Position numbers and translations under genes: made by a program. From Bog-473 sp963843365 (GTDB lineage Bacteria > Actinomycetota > Acidimicrobiia > Acidimicrobiales > RAAP-2), in NCBI GenBank assembly GCA_963843365.1, contig CAWJKG010000002.1, forward strand, positions 868,001-932,000: 64,000 nt of DNA, read 5' to 3'. The notes under the pieces were generated by a model that worked only from the letters and a program-made list of their open reading frames with translations, did not search any database and had not been told where the DNA came from. Below are positions 43,673-52,441 of the stretch, piece by piece (positions within the stretch are counted from its first letter, which is position 1; each line of letters opens with the position of its first letter).

Positions 43673-45195
43673 CAGGGGTCGGACGTGGCCCGGTCCAACG
43701 CCACCAGCAGGCGCCGGCGCGTCTCGTCGCGGCCGAGCACCGCCAGCGAGTCGAACAGCGGCAGGCCGCGCGTGCGTCCCATGACGGCGACCCGGATCGG
43801 CGCCTGGGCCTTCCCCAGCTTGCGGCCCATCGACTCCGCGATGGCCAGCGTGACCTCGTGCAGCGCGTCCTTGTCCCACGGGCACGTCTCGTACGCCGTC
43901 AAGGCTTCCCGCAGGATCTGCGGCGCGCCCTCGTCGCCGCCGATCGCCTTCTGCCAGCTTTCGGGATCCTCCGGCGCGTCCGCCAGGAACAGGAAGTCGA
44001 CCAGCTCGGGCACCTCGCTCAGCACCGTCACCCGCTCCTGGGTCACGGGCGCCATCGCCGCGAAGACCGCCGCGTCGAACCGGTCGGCCGGCCACGCCGG
44101 CGGCGACACCACCGGCGCACCCGCGTCGGGATCGAGCCACCCCCCCGGAGCCCACTCCCCCGGCACCGGGTCCACCCAGGGCCGCGCAGCGGACACGAAC
44201 TCGTCGACCGTCAGGTCCCGCACGTAGACCCCGTCCATGTGCGACAGCTTCTTCACGTCGAAGAAGGCCGGCGAGCGCTGCACGTCCTCCAGCCGGAAGC
44301 GCTCCAAAATCACGTCGAGCGGCACGATCTCGTCGTCTCCCGGGCTCCAGCCCAGCAGGGCCAGGTAGTTGCGGAAGGCCGCCGGCAGGTAGCCCTGCTC
44401 CCGGTACATCTCGACCGCCACCGGGTCCCGGCGCTTGGACAGCTTCTTGCCCTGCTCGTTGACCAGCAGGGGCAGGTGGGCGTAGGTCGGCAAGGCCAAC
44501 GTCACGCCCTCGGCCGTATTCAACGCCCCCCACAACATGATCTGCCGGGGCGTCGTCGGCAATTGGTCCTCGCCCCGGATCACGTGCGAAATGGCCATCG
44601 TCCGGTCGTCGACGCAGTTGGCCAGCACGAAGAGCGGCTTGCCGTTCCCCTTCACGCAGATGAAGTCCTCGAGCGCCCGTTGCGGGAACTCCACGTCGCC
44701 CCGCACGAGGTCGTGCACCTCGACGACACCCGTATCGGGCGTCCGGAAGCGCAGCGCCCGTCCCTCGCCCCGGGGCAGACCCAGATCGCGGCAGTACCCG
44801 TCGTAGCCCGGCGTCGGGTCGCCGGCCGCGGCGCGCTGCCGGGTCCGCTCGTCGATCTCCTCCCGGGTGCATCCGCACGCGTACAGCGCCCCGCTCGACC
44901 ACAGCGCCTCGATCGCCGCCGCGTGCGCCGCCTCGTGCGCCGACTGGAAGAACGGCCCCTCGTCGGGCGCCATACCGAGCCACTCCAGCGCGCTGATGAT
45001 GCCGTCCGTCCACTCGGGCCGGTTCCGGGCCTCGTCCGTGTCCTCGATCCGCAGAATGAACGTCCCCCCGTGCTGCCGCACGAAGAGCCAGTTGAAGAGC
45101 GCCGCCCGCGCGCTTCCGACGTGGAAGAAGCCGGTCGGCGAGGGTGCGAAGCGCGCCCGCGGCAGCGAGGTCGGGGCGAGGTCGGGATCGATCAT
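43672..45195 (-). CDS. gltX: Glutamyl-tRNA synthetase
   Basis: Class I aminoacyl-tRNA synthetase of 507 residues attaching glutamate to tRNA-Glu. HIGH-like PSPTGFFHVGSARAALFNW near residue 20; KMSKS-like KKLSKRRD near 250. CGC and C..C positions (YACGCTREEI) may form a zinc site. ATG 45195 (MIDPDLAPT) is preferred; an 8-residue upstream extension is open. In most actinobacteria lacking GlnRS, GltX also charges tRNA-Gln for amidation by GatCAB; the nearby tRNA-Gln and tRNA-Glu genes are its expected substrates. Confidence 0.95.
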   Translation of the reverse strand: MIDPDLAPTSLPRARFAPSPTGFFHVGSARAALFNWLFVRQHGGTFILRIEDTDEARNRPEWTDGIISALEWLGMAPDEGPFFQSAHEAAHAAAIEALWSSGALYACGCTREEIDERTRQRAAAGDPTPGYDGYCRDLGLPRGEGRALRFRTPDTGVVEVHDLVRGDVEFPQRALEDFICVKGNGKPLFVLANCVDDRTMAISHVIRGEDQLPTTPRQIMLWGALNTAEGVTLALPTYAHLPLLVNEQGKKLSKRRDPVAVEMYREQGYLPAAFRNYLALLGWSPGDDEIVPLDVILERFRLEDVQRSPAFFDVKKLSHMDGVYVRDLTVDEFVSAARPWVDPVPGEWAPGGWLDPDAGAPVVSPPAWPADRFDAAVFAAMAPVTQERVTVLSEVPELVDFLFLADAPEDPESWQKAIGGDEGAPQILREALTAYETCPWDKDALHEVTLAIAESMGRKLGKAQAPIRVAVMGRTRGLPLFDSLAVLGRDETRRRLLVALDRATSDP

Positions 45196-45253
45196 GTGGT
45201 TGTGCCGGCGCCGGCGCACACCGGGTGCCGTGGTGCGGATGACGTCGCGGGCG

Positions 45254-45448
45254 TCAGTCTTCCTCTATGGAGATGGCGCCCGTCGGGCAGCCGTTGACCG
45301 CCTCGCGCAGGCGCTCGCGGAATTCCTCGGGCGGGTGCTCGTTGAGCACGTAGAGGTACCCGTCGTCCCGCACCTCGAAGACCTCGGGCAGGATTCCCAT
45401 GCACACGGCGTTGCTGGCACATTCGTCGAAGTCCACGACGACCTTCAC
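45254..45448 (-). CDS. 3Fe-4S ferredoxin
   Basis: A 64-residue ferredoxin: DECASNAVC, then CP in NGCPTGAISIEED. The spacing and missing fourth Cys match 3Fe-4S ferredoxins. GTG 45448 follows CAGGAGGTC. It lies 56 bases after the thiolase-fold pair on the same strand and may donate electrons to a steroid P450 or acyl-CoA dehydrogenase elsewhere. Confidence 0.88.
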   Translation of the reverse strand: MKVVVDFDECASNAVCMGILPEVFEVRDDGYLYVLNEHPPEEFRERLREAVNGCPTGAISIEED

Positions 45449-45504
45449 GGAGACCTCCTGGTCACTGGATCGGTCCGCCGAGCATATCGGCAGCGCCTCG
45501 GGCG

Positions 45505-46680
45505 TCAGGGCTTGTCGGCGCTGACGACCCACATGGAGAAGAACTGGGATCCCCCACCGTAGGCCTGCCCGAGAGCCCGGCGGGCGTCGGGCACCTGGTG
45601 CTCCCCCGCCAGCCCGCGCACCTGCAGCGCGGTCTCCAGGAAGCGCAGCATCCCCGAAGCGCCGATGGGGTTGGACGACAGCACGCCGCCCGAGACGTTC
45701 CACGGGATGTCCCCGCCCTCGATCATGGACGTGGCGCCGGCCTGTGTGAGCTTCCACCCCTCGCCCTCGGGGCAGAAGCCGAGGTTCTCCAGCCACATGG
45801 GCTCGTACCAACTGAACGGCACGTAGACCTCGGCCATGTCGAAGTCCGCCCGTGGGTTGGTGATGCCGGCCTGCTTGTAGAGGTCGGCCGCGCAATCGCG
45901 TCCGGCTTGGGGATTGACCTGGTCGCGGCCGGCGAACATCGTGGGCTCCGAGCGCATGGCCATGCCGTGGATCCAGGCAGGTGGCCGCCCGGTCGCCGCC
46001 GACGACGCACCGGCGGCCTTCTCCGAACCGATGACCATGGCCGCCGCCCCGTCCGAGGACGGGCACGACTCGAGATAGTGCAGTGGATCCCACAGCATGA
46101 TCGAGTCCTCCACCATCTGCATGGAGATGTCGGGCAGGTGCAAGTGCGCGTACGGGTTCTTCAACGCGTGCAGCCGGTCTTTCACGGCCACCATCATCCC
46201 GATGTCGCGCGGCGCGCCCGAGCGGTACATGTAGGCCCGGATGATCGGGGCGAAGTACCCGCCGGCGCCGGCCAGCAGCGGGGCCGAGAAGGGCTGGGGC
46301 ACCGACAGGGCCCACATGGCGTCGGAGTCGCTCTGCTTCTCGAAGGCGACCGTGAGCACGCGCTCGTGCACGCCCGACGCCACGAGGTGCGACGCCACAA
46401 TGGCCGTGGAGCCCCCGACGGAACCGGCCGTGTGCACGCGGAACATCGGCTTGCCCACCGCGCCGAGCGCCGGCGCCAGGTAGAGCTCGGGCATCATGAC
46501 GCCCTCGAACATGTCGGGCGCCTTGCCCACGACCACGGCGTCGATCTCGGCGAACGTCAGCCCGGCGTCCTCGAGCGCGGCCAGCGCCGCCTCCCGCACC
46601 AGTCCGGCGATCGACACGTCCTCACGCTTGGACTTGGCCACGGTCTGGCCCACTCCGATGACAGCGCAGCGCTCGGCCAT
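45505..46680 (-). CDS. Thiolase-fold lipid-transfer protein (Ltp3-like), no nucleophilic Cys
   Basis: A 391-residue thiolase-fold protein resembling mycobacterial Ltp3 (sterol side-chain cluster). The usual Cys of the nucleophile loop is absent: the segment reads FRVHTAGSVGGSTAI. The C-terminal region has DMAEVYVPFSWYEPMW and NPIGASGMLRFLE. Ltp2-type members lacking this Cys act as retro-aldolases and need a DUF35 partner such as ChsH2. ATG 46680 overlaps the end of the next thiolase gene (TGATG). Likely aldol-cleaves a steroid-CoA thioester (inferred). Confidence 0.83.
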   Translation of the reverse strand: MAERCAVIGVGQTVAKSKREDVSIAGLVREAALAALEDAGLTFAEIDAVVVGKAPDMFEGVMMPELYLAPALGAVGKPMFRVHTAGSVGGSTAIVASHLVASGVHERVLTVAFEKQSDSDAMWALSVPQPFSAPLLAGAGGYFAPIIRAYMYRSGAPRDIGMMVAVKDRLHALKNPYAHLHLPDISMQMVEDSIMLWDPLHYLESCPSSDGAAAMVIGSEKAAGASSAATGRPPAWIHGMAMRSEPTMFAGRDQVNPQAGRDCAADLYKQAGITNPRADFDMAEVYVPFSWYEPMWLENLGFCPEGEGWKLTQAGATSMIEGGDIPWNVSGGVLSSNPIGASGMLRFLETALQVRGLAGEHQVPDARRALGQAYGGGSQFFSMWVVSADKP

Positions 46681-47765
46681 CACACACCCTCCAGGACGCA
46701 GACGAGGTTCTGTTGCAGGCAGTGCCCCGACGTGGCGTGGGCCACGGCGCGGTCGGCCTCACCCGACCAGATGCGCCGAGCCGACTCGCCGATACGGATG
46801 AGCCCGGCCGACATCATCGGGTTGGCGGCCAGCGCGCCGCCCGAGGGGTTGACCGCGACGTCGTCGCCCAGCCCCAGCGCCTCGGTCAGGATCAGCTCCT
46901 GGTGGGCGAAGGGCGCGTGCAGCTCCGCCAGGTCGACCTTCTTGGTGCCGACGGCTGCCTTCTCCCCCGCCAGCTTCGTCGACGGCGAGGCCGTCAGGTC
47001 ACGGGCGCCGAGCGAGTGGGTCTCAATGCGGTGGTCGATGCCGGTGATGAAGGCGGGGCGCTCGCACCACTCGTAGGCCTTGTCCCCGGCGGCCAGGACC
47101 ACGGCGGCGCAGCCGTCGGTCAGCGGCGGCAGCGCGTGGCGCCGCAGCGGCGCCACCGCGTAGTCCTCCGCCAGCAGCGCCTCGGGCGTGCGGTCGTAGG
47201 CCACCTGGGCCTTGGGGTTGGCCAACGCGTTGCGCCGGGACCGGCTCGCCACGGCGGCGAAGTCGGCCTCCGTCGCCTTGCCGGCGTCGATCAGCGCCTG
47301 CGCCTGCAGGGCGGCCAGCGCCGTCGGGTCGGGCCACAGCGGCGCCACGTAGTAGGGATCGAGCTGGACCGAGAGCACCTGGTTCAGGTCGCCCATGGAG
47401 GAGCGCCCGAAGGCGTAGACCAGAGCGGCGTCGATCTCGCCCTCCTGCAACAGCACCCAGGCCTCGTAGAGCGCCCACGCGCCGTCCATCTCCACGTGCG
47501 ACTCGGCGCGCGGCGGCCACACGCCGACAGCGTCGAGCGCGGCGACGAAGGAGAACGGTCCGCCGATCAAGTAGTCGGTCGAGCCCGAGCAGATGAAGCC
47601 GACGTCGTCCTTGGTGATGCCGATGTTGCCGAACACCTCGGCCACCACGGGCATGAGCATCTCGACCTCGTTGCGGGCGTCCTCGCGGCGCACGTTGTCG
47701 TACTGCGCGAAGGACACGACGCCGACGGGGCGCGAGCCCGAGGTCAGGTCGGGGAAGCCGCTCAC
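46680..47765 (-). CDS. Thiolase-fold protein (Ltp4-like), no nucleophilic Cys
   Basis: A 361-residue thiolase-like protein. The usual nucleophile loop reads ESHVEMDGAWALY, with no Cys; the C-terminal part keeps GHC (ATSGHCLQQNLVC) and NPSGGALAANPMMSAGLIR. Length and gene order match mycobacterial Ltp4 next to Ltp3. GTG 47765 overlaps the DUF35 gene's stop (GTGA). Probably forms a complex with the Ltp3-like and DUF35 proteins to act on a CoA-linked steroid metabolite; the activity is inferred. Confidence 0.82.
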   Translation of the reverse strand: MSGFPDLTSGSRPVGVVSFAQYDNVRREDARNEVEMLMPVVAEVFGNIGITKDDVGFICSGSTDYLIGGPFSFVAALDAVGVWPPRAESHVEMDGAWALYEAWVLLQEGEIDAALVYAFGRSSMGDLNQVLSVQLDPYYVAPLWPDPTALAALQAQALIDAGKATEADFAAVASRSRRNALANPKAQVAYDRTPEALLAEDYAVAPLRRHALPPLTDGCAAVVLAAGDKAYEWCERPAFITGIDHRIETHSLGARDLTASPSTKLAGEKAAVGTKKVDLAELHAPFAHQELILTEALGLGDDVAVNPSGGALAANPMMSAGLIRIGESARRIWSGEADRAVAHATSGHCLQQNLVCVLEGV

Positions 47766-48256
47766 AGGTACTCCTTGTAGGTGTCGTAGTCCGCGTCGGG
47801 CTCACCGGTGGGGCGGAAGTACTTGACCGATCCCAGCGTCGGCCCCAGCTCCTCGGGTGCGACCCACACCGCTTCCACCCGCATGCCCATGCGGATCTCG
47901 TCGGTCGGGATCTCCTGAATGAGGCCCATGAACGACAGGTTGGCCCCGTCCAGCAGGATCTGGCCGCAGATGTAGGGGATCTCGATCGACTGTCCGGCGA
48001 AGGGCACGTTGACCACGCAGTAGGTGGTCACGGTGCCGGTGTTGGGCAACTCGACGATCTCGTCCGTGGGCAGGCCGTCGGTCGGGCACGACCCGCGTGA
48101 CGGGATATAGACCTTCTTGCATTTGGGGCAGCGCTGCCCGATGAACTTGCCCTGCTCGTAGCCGTGCAGGTTCTTGCTCATGGCCACGCCCGCCGTGAAC
48201 TCGTAGTCGAGGCGCGTCGACGCGTCCATCATCGTCACCGGCTCGCGCTCGCTCAC
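47762..48256 (-). CDS. DUF35/OB-fold protein with zinc ribbon
   Basis: A 164-residue thiolase partner. The N-terminal zinc ribbon has CPKCKKVYIPSRGSCP (four Cys), then the OB domain TVTTYCVVNVPFAGQSIEIPYICGQILLDGANL and AVWVAPEE. GTG 48256 follows GGAAGGAG and overlaps the stop of the preceding DUF35 gene (GTGA). In Mtb, ChsH2 with Ltp2 is the model: a DUF35 domain binds the thiolase fold and stabilises the active site. Confidence 0.87.
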   Translation of the reverse strand: MSEREPVTMMDASTRLDYEFTAGVAMSKNLHGYEQGKFIGQRCPKCKKVYIPSRGSCPTDGLPTDEIVELPNTGTVTTYCVVNVPFAGQSIEIPYICGQILLDGANLSFMGLIQEIPTDEIRMGMRVEAVWVAPEELGPTLGSVKYFRPTGEPDADYDTYKEYL

Positions 48257-48711
48257 GATGCTCCTTCCACGGCCACGAAGTGGTGGATGTCCCTCACATG
48301 CCCGACGCGCTCGTCCTCGGGGAGGAATTCGGGTCGCACGCGCATGCCGGTCGAGACCTCGTCGGGAGAAGCGGCGGGCAGCACGTGCAGGAACGAGGTG
48401 TCGGCGCCGTCGAAGCGCACCAGCACCCAGGCGAAGGGGGTGTCCAGCGGCTGCTTCACCCGCGGGTGACCGGCCCAGGACCACGAGGTCACGGTCCCTT
48501 CCGGGCCCACCTCGACCACTCCGCTGGTCTCTTCCCCCGTGTCGGGGTCGTACTCGGTCGGCGGCACGATCACCCTGCCCCCGCTCCCGGTGGTGCCGAC
48601 GATCTTGCCTTCGCGCAGGCCGGTCAGGAAGGCGCCGACACTCGGTCCGACCGAGCGCACGAAGGGGTACTCGAGCACGTGTTCGGCCCTGTAGATCACC
48701 TCTTCTGCCAT
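48253..48711 (-). CDS. DUF35/OB-fold protein lacking zinc ribbon
   Basis: A 152-residue OB-fold protein without the Cys-rich ribbon. It has EYPFVRSVGPSVGAFLTGLREGKIVGTTGSGGRVIVPPTEYDPDTG, then TVTSWSWAGH and WVLVRFDGADTSFLHVLPA, typical DUF35 core. It is the first gene of the block, immediately after a KstR-like inverted repeat. In mycobacteria the equivalent function is one longer protein (Rv3521-like with two such domains); here it is split in two. Confidence 0.85.
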   Translation of the reverse strand: MAEEVIYRAEHVLEYPFVRSVGPSVGAFLTGLREGKIVGTTGSGGRVIVPPTEYDPDTGEETSGVVEVGPEGTVTSWSWAGHPRVKQPLDTPFAWVLVRFDGADTSFLHVLPAASPDEVSTGMRVRPEFLPEDERVGHVRDIHHFVAVEGAS

Positions 48712-48751
48712 GTCATCTCCCCTATCGGGCCCGGCTCGGGCCGCGGGGCTG

Positions 48752-48773
48752 AAACTAGAACAGATTCCAGTTT
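48752..48773. promoter_or_regulatory. KstR-like operator
   Basis: A 22-base near-palindrome: AAACTAGAACA followed by GATTCCAGTTT. The centre TAGAACAGATTCCA fits the KstR motif TnnAACnnGTTnnA except one base. It lies 41 bases upstream of the DUF35/thiolase block, in the region shared with the UbiB-like gene's end. Confidence 0.68.
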
Positions 48774-48828
48774 CGTGCCAGGTGCCCCAGGTGCCGCCCG
48801 GTCCACCCCGCTGCGCCAGTGTCAGGTG

Positions 48829-50391
48829 TCAGGTATCAGATGCGGACCGTCCGTCCAGGCTGGACAGGTCGACGCCAGCCAGCAGCTGCTCAATGAAGGC
48901 CCGGTCGTTGAGGATCGGCACCTCCGAGACGAACATGCGCCCGTAGCGCTCGAAGTACATGAGCTGCTTCGCCAAGAGGAACGTCCCCCGGTCGAAGTCC
49001 GACATGAGACCGCCGGACTGGTCGGCCATGCGTCGCACCTTGCGCTGGGTCCGCAGCCGGCGCACGATCGCCCGCACGCTGCGCTGGTGCGCCTCCACCC
49101 CCTGGGCCTTGGCCATCTGCAGCTGAATCGTCTGCATGATGCCGGCCAGGCTCACCTCCCCGAAGGGGCGGGTCAGAGCCGGCTCCATGATGGAGCGGAC
49201 GAAGGCGGTGAGGTCCTCGTCGGACAAACCGACCGCAACCCCGATGGCCGGCCCGTAGACGTCGGTGATGTGTTTGGTCACGACGGGCCAGGCCGTCTCG
49301 TCGCCCATGGCGGCCGAGAGCAGGGAGATGAAGAAGCGGTGCGTCGACGGGTCGAGGCGGCCGACGATGCCCCAGTCGATGACGCCGATGCGCCCGTCGC
49401 GCAGCAGCATCATGTTGCCGGCGTGCACGTCACCGTGGAAGGCGCCCCAGCGCACCGTCGTGAGGAAGAAGGCCCGCATGACCTCCTGCACCAGCGGCGT
49501 CGGGTCGTACCCGAGAGCGGCCACCTTGGCCAAGTCGTCGATGGGGACGCCGTCGAAGAACTCCATCGTCAGCACGTTGGGGCCCGAGAGCTCCGGGTAG
49601 GGCTCGGGCACGGCCATCAGCTTGAGGTCGAACTCGTTCTGCAGACGGCGGAAGTGGGCCAGCGAGCGCGCCTCGTTGCGCAGGTCCATCTCCTCGCCGA
49701 TCTGCACCCGGAAGCCGTCGAGGAGTTGCAAGGTGGAGCCGGCCATCTGGTCGCCGGTCTGGCGCACCAGGATCTCGAGCAGGGGTTGCATGAGGTCGAG
49801 GTCCGTGGCCACGACGTGCTCGATGTGCGGCCGCAGGACCTTGACCGCCACGGAGCGCCCGTCGAGCAGGCGGGCCCGGTGCACGACGGCGATGGAGGCC
49901 GTGCCGATGGGGTCGGGCTCGAATTCCGCGAAGGCCTCGCGCAGCGGCCGGCCCAGGTCCTCCTCCACCCGTTGCCTGACCTCGGTGAACGGCACGGGTG
50001 GGCCTGTGTCGAGGCAGGCCCTGAACTCGTCGGCCACGTCGTCGCCGAACATGCCCGGTGAGGAGGCGATGATCTGGCCGAACTTCATGAAGGTCCCGCC
50101 AAGGTGCTGGAAGCTCTTGCGCAGGGGCCGGGCCAGCTGCGCCGGCGGCAGCACCCCCTGGCGGATGTGGAGCAACTGGCGCGCCGCCGTCGGCGTGAAG
50201 TGGAAGGCCACCACCTTGGCGATGGTGCGGCTGCGGCGCAGCAGCTCGCGATGCGTGGGCTCGGGCAGGTGCCGCGGATAGATCCGCGGCACGTCCTCGC
50301 TGAGCGGGCGCGGCGCGGGGACCGATACCGGCCTCCGTGGTTGCACCGGGGGTGTCGTGCCAACCGGTGCGTCCGCCGCGCCTTGGTCCAC
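48829..50391 (-). CDS. ABC1/UbiB-like atypical kinase family protein
   Basis: A 520-residue protein of the UbiB/COQ8 family. The KxGQ motif is GGTFMKFGQIIASSPGMF, and the ATP region has VAVKVLRPHIE, GAFHGDVHAGNMM and GVIDWGIVGRL (Asp of the metal site). GTG 50391 is the likely start; the longer open frame lacks homology. No C-terminal membrane helices are obvious. It follows the SRPBCC gene. Roles in lipid or quinone metabolism are known for the family; here a link to lipid/steroid CoA metabolism is only positional. Confidence 0.88.
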   Translation of the reverse strand: MDQGAADAPVGTTPPVQPRRPVSVPAPRPLSEDVPRIYPRHLPEPTHRELLRRSRTIAKVVAFHFTPTAARQLLHIRQGVLPPAQLARPLRKSFQHLGGTFMKFGQIIASSPGMFGDDVADEFRACLDTGPPVPFTEVRQRVEEDLGRPLREAFAEFEPDPIGTASIAVVHRARLLDGRSVAVKVLRPHIEHVVATDLDLMQPLLEILVRQTGDQMAGSTLQLLDGFRVQIGEEMDLRNEARSLAHFRRLQNEFDLKLMAVPEPYPELSGPNVLTMEFFDGVPIDDLAKVAALGYDPTPLVQEVMRAFFLTTVRWGAFHGDVHAGNMMLLRDGRIGVIDWGIVGRLDPSTHRFFISLLSAAMGDETAWPVVTKHITDVYGPAIGVAVGLSDEDLTAFVRSIMEPALTRPFGEVSLAGIMQTIQLQMAKAQGVEAHQRSVRAIVRRLRTQRKVRRMADQSGGLMSDFDRGTFLLAKQLMYFERYGRMFVSEVPILNDRAFIEQLLAGVDLSSLDGRSASDT

Positions 50392-50444
50392 TCGGTCAGG
50401 GTAGGCGAGGTGCGGACGCACCCACCCAATCCCAGGTCCGGCCG

Positions 50445-50825
50445 CTATGCGAAGCCGTTCTCCAGCGCGGCCAGCGCGCCCTTGTAGGTGTCGCCGAAGA
50501 TCGGCGCCATCTCGTCGGGGCTCACGTCGTAAGCCCAGATCACCTTGGACCCGTCGCCCTCGGGCTCCACCGAGATAGTGGCGGTGTGGCTCTCGAGAGG
50601 CACGCCCTCCACGACCGAGTAGGTCAGGACGCGGTTCTCCTCGTCGCGAGCCAACAGGCGCTCGCGGATCTCCATGCCGAACATGCCGATGATGCGGTCG
50701 TCGCCCTCCAGGCGGAAGGACTCGATGCCCGGGAAGAACTGGTCGACACCACCGAAATCGCCCACCTTCTTCCACACCTCGTCGGGCGTCGCGGCGATGG
50801 TCACGTCAACTGCGCCTGCTGCCAT
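50445..50825 (-). CDS. SRPBCC (polyketide cyclase/START-like) family protein
   Basis: A 126-residue helix-grip protein: VDVTIAATPDEVWKKVGDFGGVDQFFPGIESF, IGMFGMEIRERLLARDEENRVLTYSVVEG and SPDEMAPIFGDTYKGALAALE. Binds a hydrophobic ligand in a deep pocket. ATG 50825, with GGAGG nearby; divergent from the aldo/keto reductase and upstream of the UbiB-like gene. Confidence 0.9.
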   Translation of the reverse strand: MAAGAVDVTIAATPDEVWKKVGDFGGVDQFFPGIESFRLEGDDRIIGMFGMEIRERLLARDEENRVLTYSVVEGVPLESHTATISVEPEGDGSKVIWAYDVSPDEMAPIFGDTYKGALAALENGFA

Positions 50826-50931
50826 GGTGGCCTCCTCGTTGCATTCGGTTCACCGATCTGAAGTCGCCGGTACAGTACTGCCGACCCGCCGCCGGTGCGG
50901 GAGACCGGCCGATCAGCAGGAGGAAAGTGCC

Positions 50932-51853
50932 ATGGAGACCCGCACGATCGGCTCGTTGCACGTGAGCGTCGTGGGGCTCGGCTGCAACAATTTCGGCTCT
51001 CGTCTGGGACCGGCCGAGACCGCGTCCGTCGTGGACGCCGCCCTCGAGGCCGGGATCAATTTCTTCGATACCGCTGACATCTACGGCGGCAGCAAGAGCG
51101 AGACGTACCTCGGCGCCGCGCTGGGCGCCCGCCGGAACGACATCGTCCTGGCCACCAAGTTCGGCCTGCCCTACGAGGGACACGACGGCGGCGCCGCGCC
51201 CGCCTACATCCGCCGCTGTGTGGAGGAGAGCCTGGCCCGCCTCGGCACGGACCACATCGATCTCTACCAGCAGCACGTACCGGATCCCGGTGTCCCGATC
51301 GCCGAGACGCTCGGGGCGCTGGGCGAGCTGGTCGACGAGGGCAAGGTGCGCGAAATCGGGTGCTCCAATTTCGAGCGCGGATCTCCTCGCCGAGGCCGGC
51401 GCGGCCACGCCCGCCGGCAGGCCGGGGTTCGTCAGCGTGCAGAACCAGTACAACATGCTGCACCGCGAGCCCGAGGACGGCGTCCTGGAGTGGTGCGCGG
51501 CCACCGGGGCCGGGTTCCTCCCCTTCTACCCGCTGGCCAGCGGGCTGCTCAGCGGCAAGTACCGGCCCGGCGAGCCGCTGCCCGAGGGCACCCGCCTCAC
51601 CAGCATGGGCGAGCGCGGTGCCAGTCAGCTCTCCGACGAACGCCTGGCCGCGGTGGCCGCGCTCGACGAGGTGGCGCAGGGTGCGGGACACGGCGTGCTC
51701 GACCTGGCGTTCGGCTGGCTCCTGTCACGCCCCGTGGTGGCGTCCGTCATCGCGGGCGCCATGCGCCCGGAGCAGATCGTCGCCAACGTGGCGGCGGGCA
51801 CGTGGCGCCCCCCGGCCGACGTGCTGGCCGCGGTGGACAGTCTGACGAGCTAG
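50932..51853 (+). pseudogene. Aldo/keto reductase, one frameshift
   Basis: NADPH-dependent reductase of about 305 residues. Catalytic tetrad: Asp and Tyr in FFDTADIYGG, Lys in LATKFGLP, His in LYQQHVP. The frame breaks at REIGCSNFE; removing one G at 51373 (TTTCGAGCGCGG) gives SNFSADLLAEAG and restores the rest through ASVIAGAMRPEQIVANV. The ribosome site AGGAGG is upstream of ATG 50932. Its 3' end overlaps the convergent membrane-protein gene by four bases. The frameshift may be an artefact. Confidence 0.87.
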
Positions 51854-52374
51854 GCGCGCCCGGCGCGCGTCGTCCCCGTCCCCGTCCCCGTCCCCGTCCC
51901 CGTCCCCGTCCGCGTCCGAACCGGGGCGAGGTGCACCAACAGGTTGTAGGTGACCAGGGCGATGGCCACGTGCATCGCCATGAGCACCAGGACGGCCTGC
52001 GCCGACTGCCCCTGATGCCAGATGTAGATGTCGGGCAGGAACAGCACCAGCGTCACGATGATGGCCAGCCGGAAGAACAGCCAGCGCGGCGCCGAGCTGC
52101 AGCGCGCCACGATCGGCCAGGCCGCACAGGCGATGAGCACCCCGAGCACCGTCAAGCGGGCGTAGTCGTGGAACTGGAAGTGGACGTAGCCCTTCGTCGC
52201 GGGGAACAGCCTCGTCCCGATGGCGACCAGCGCGGCGTCGGCCGCCAGCGAGAGTGCGAGGGAGAGGACCGTGGCCACGAGCACCCGCCACCATTGCGGC
52301 GGACGGTGCGGTGGTGAGAAATCGATGCGGGCCCAGGCCAGGGCACGCTGGGTCACGTCGGGTGGAGCCGCCAT
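51850..52374 (-). CDS. Small membrane protein with Gly-Thr repeat tail
   Basis: A 174-residue membrane protein with about four helices (WWRVLVATVLSLALSLAADAAL, RLTVLGVLIACAAWPIVA, FRLAIIVTLVLFLP, AVLVLMAMHVAIALVTYNLL). The tail is RTRT then repeated GT, encoded by the hexamer array at 51871-51910. Not assigned to a family. Convergent with and overlapping the aldo/keto reductase gene end. Confidence 0.8.
   Translation of the reverse strand: MAAPPDVTQRALAWARIDFSPPHRPPQWWRVLVATVLSLALSLAADAALVAIGTRLFPATKGYVHFQFHDYARLTVLGVLIACAAWPIVARCSSAPRWLFFRLAIIVTLVLFLPDIYIWHQGQSAQAVLVLMAMHVAIALVTYNLLVHLAPVRTRTGTGTGTGTGTGTTRAGRA
51871..51910. repeat. CGTCCC hexanucleotide tandem repeat
   Basis: About 6.7 copies of CGTCCC at the 3' end of the membrane-protein gene. 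Copy-number change adds or removes Gly-Thr pairs without changing frame. Confidence 0.9.
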
Positions 52375-52441
52375 ACCTCCACGCTAGGCAAGGATGCGGC
52401 CCCGCCGAATCAGCCGGGAGGCGGAATTGGGCGGCGTCCCC

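Noticed and set aside
10153..51373. Programmed +1 frameshifting
   Set aside because: The six sites share no slippery sequence or common structure, and lie in unrelated genes; error or decay is simpler.
51871..51910. CRISPR-like or phase-variable frame switch
   Set aside because: The unit is six bases, so changes do not shift the frame, and there are no spacers.
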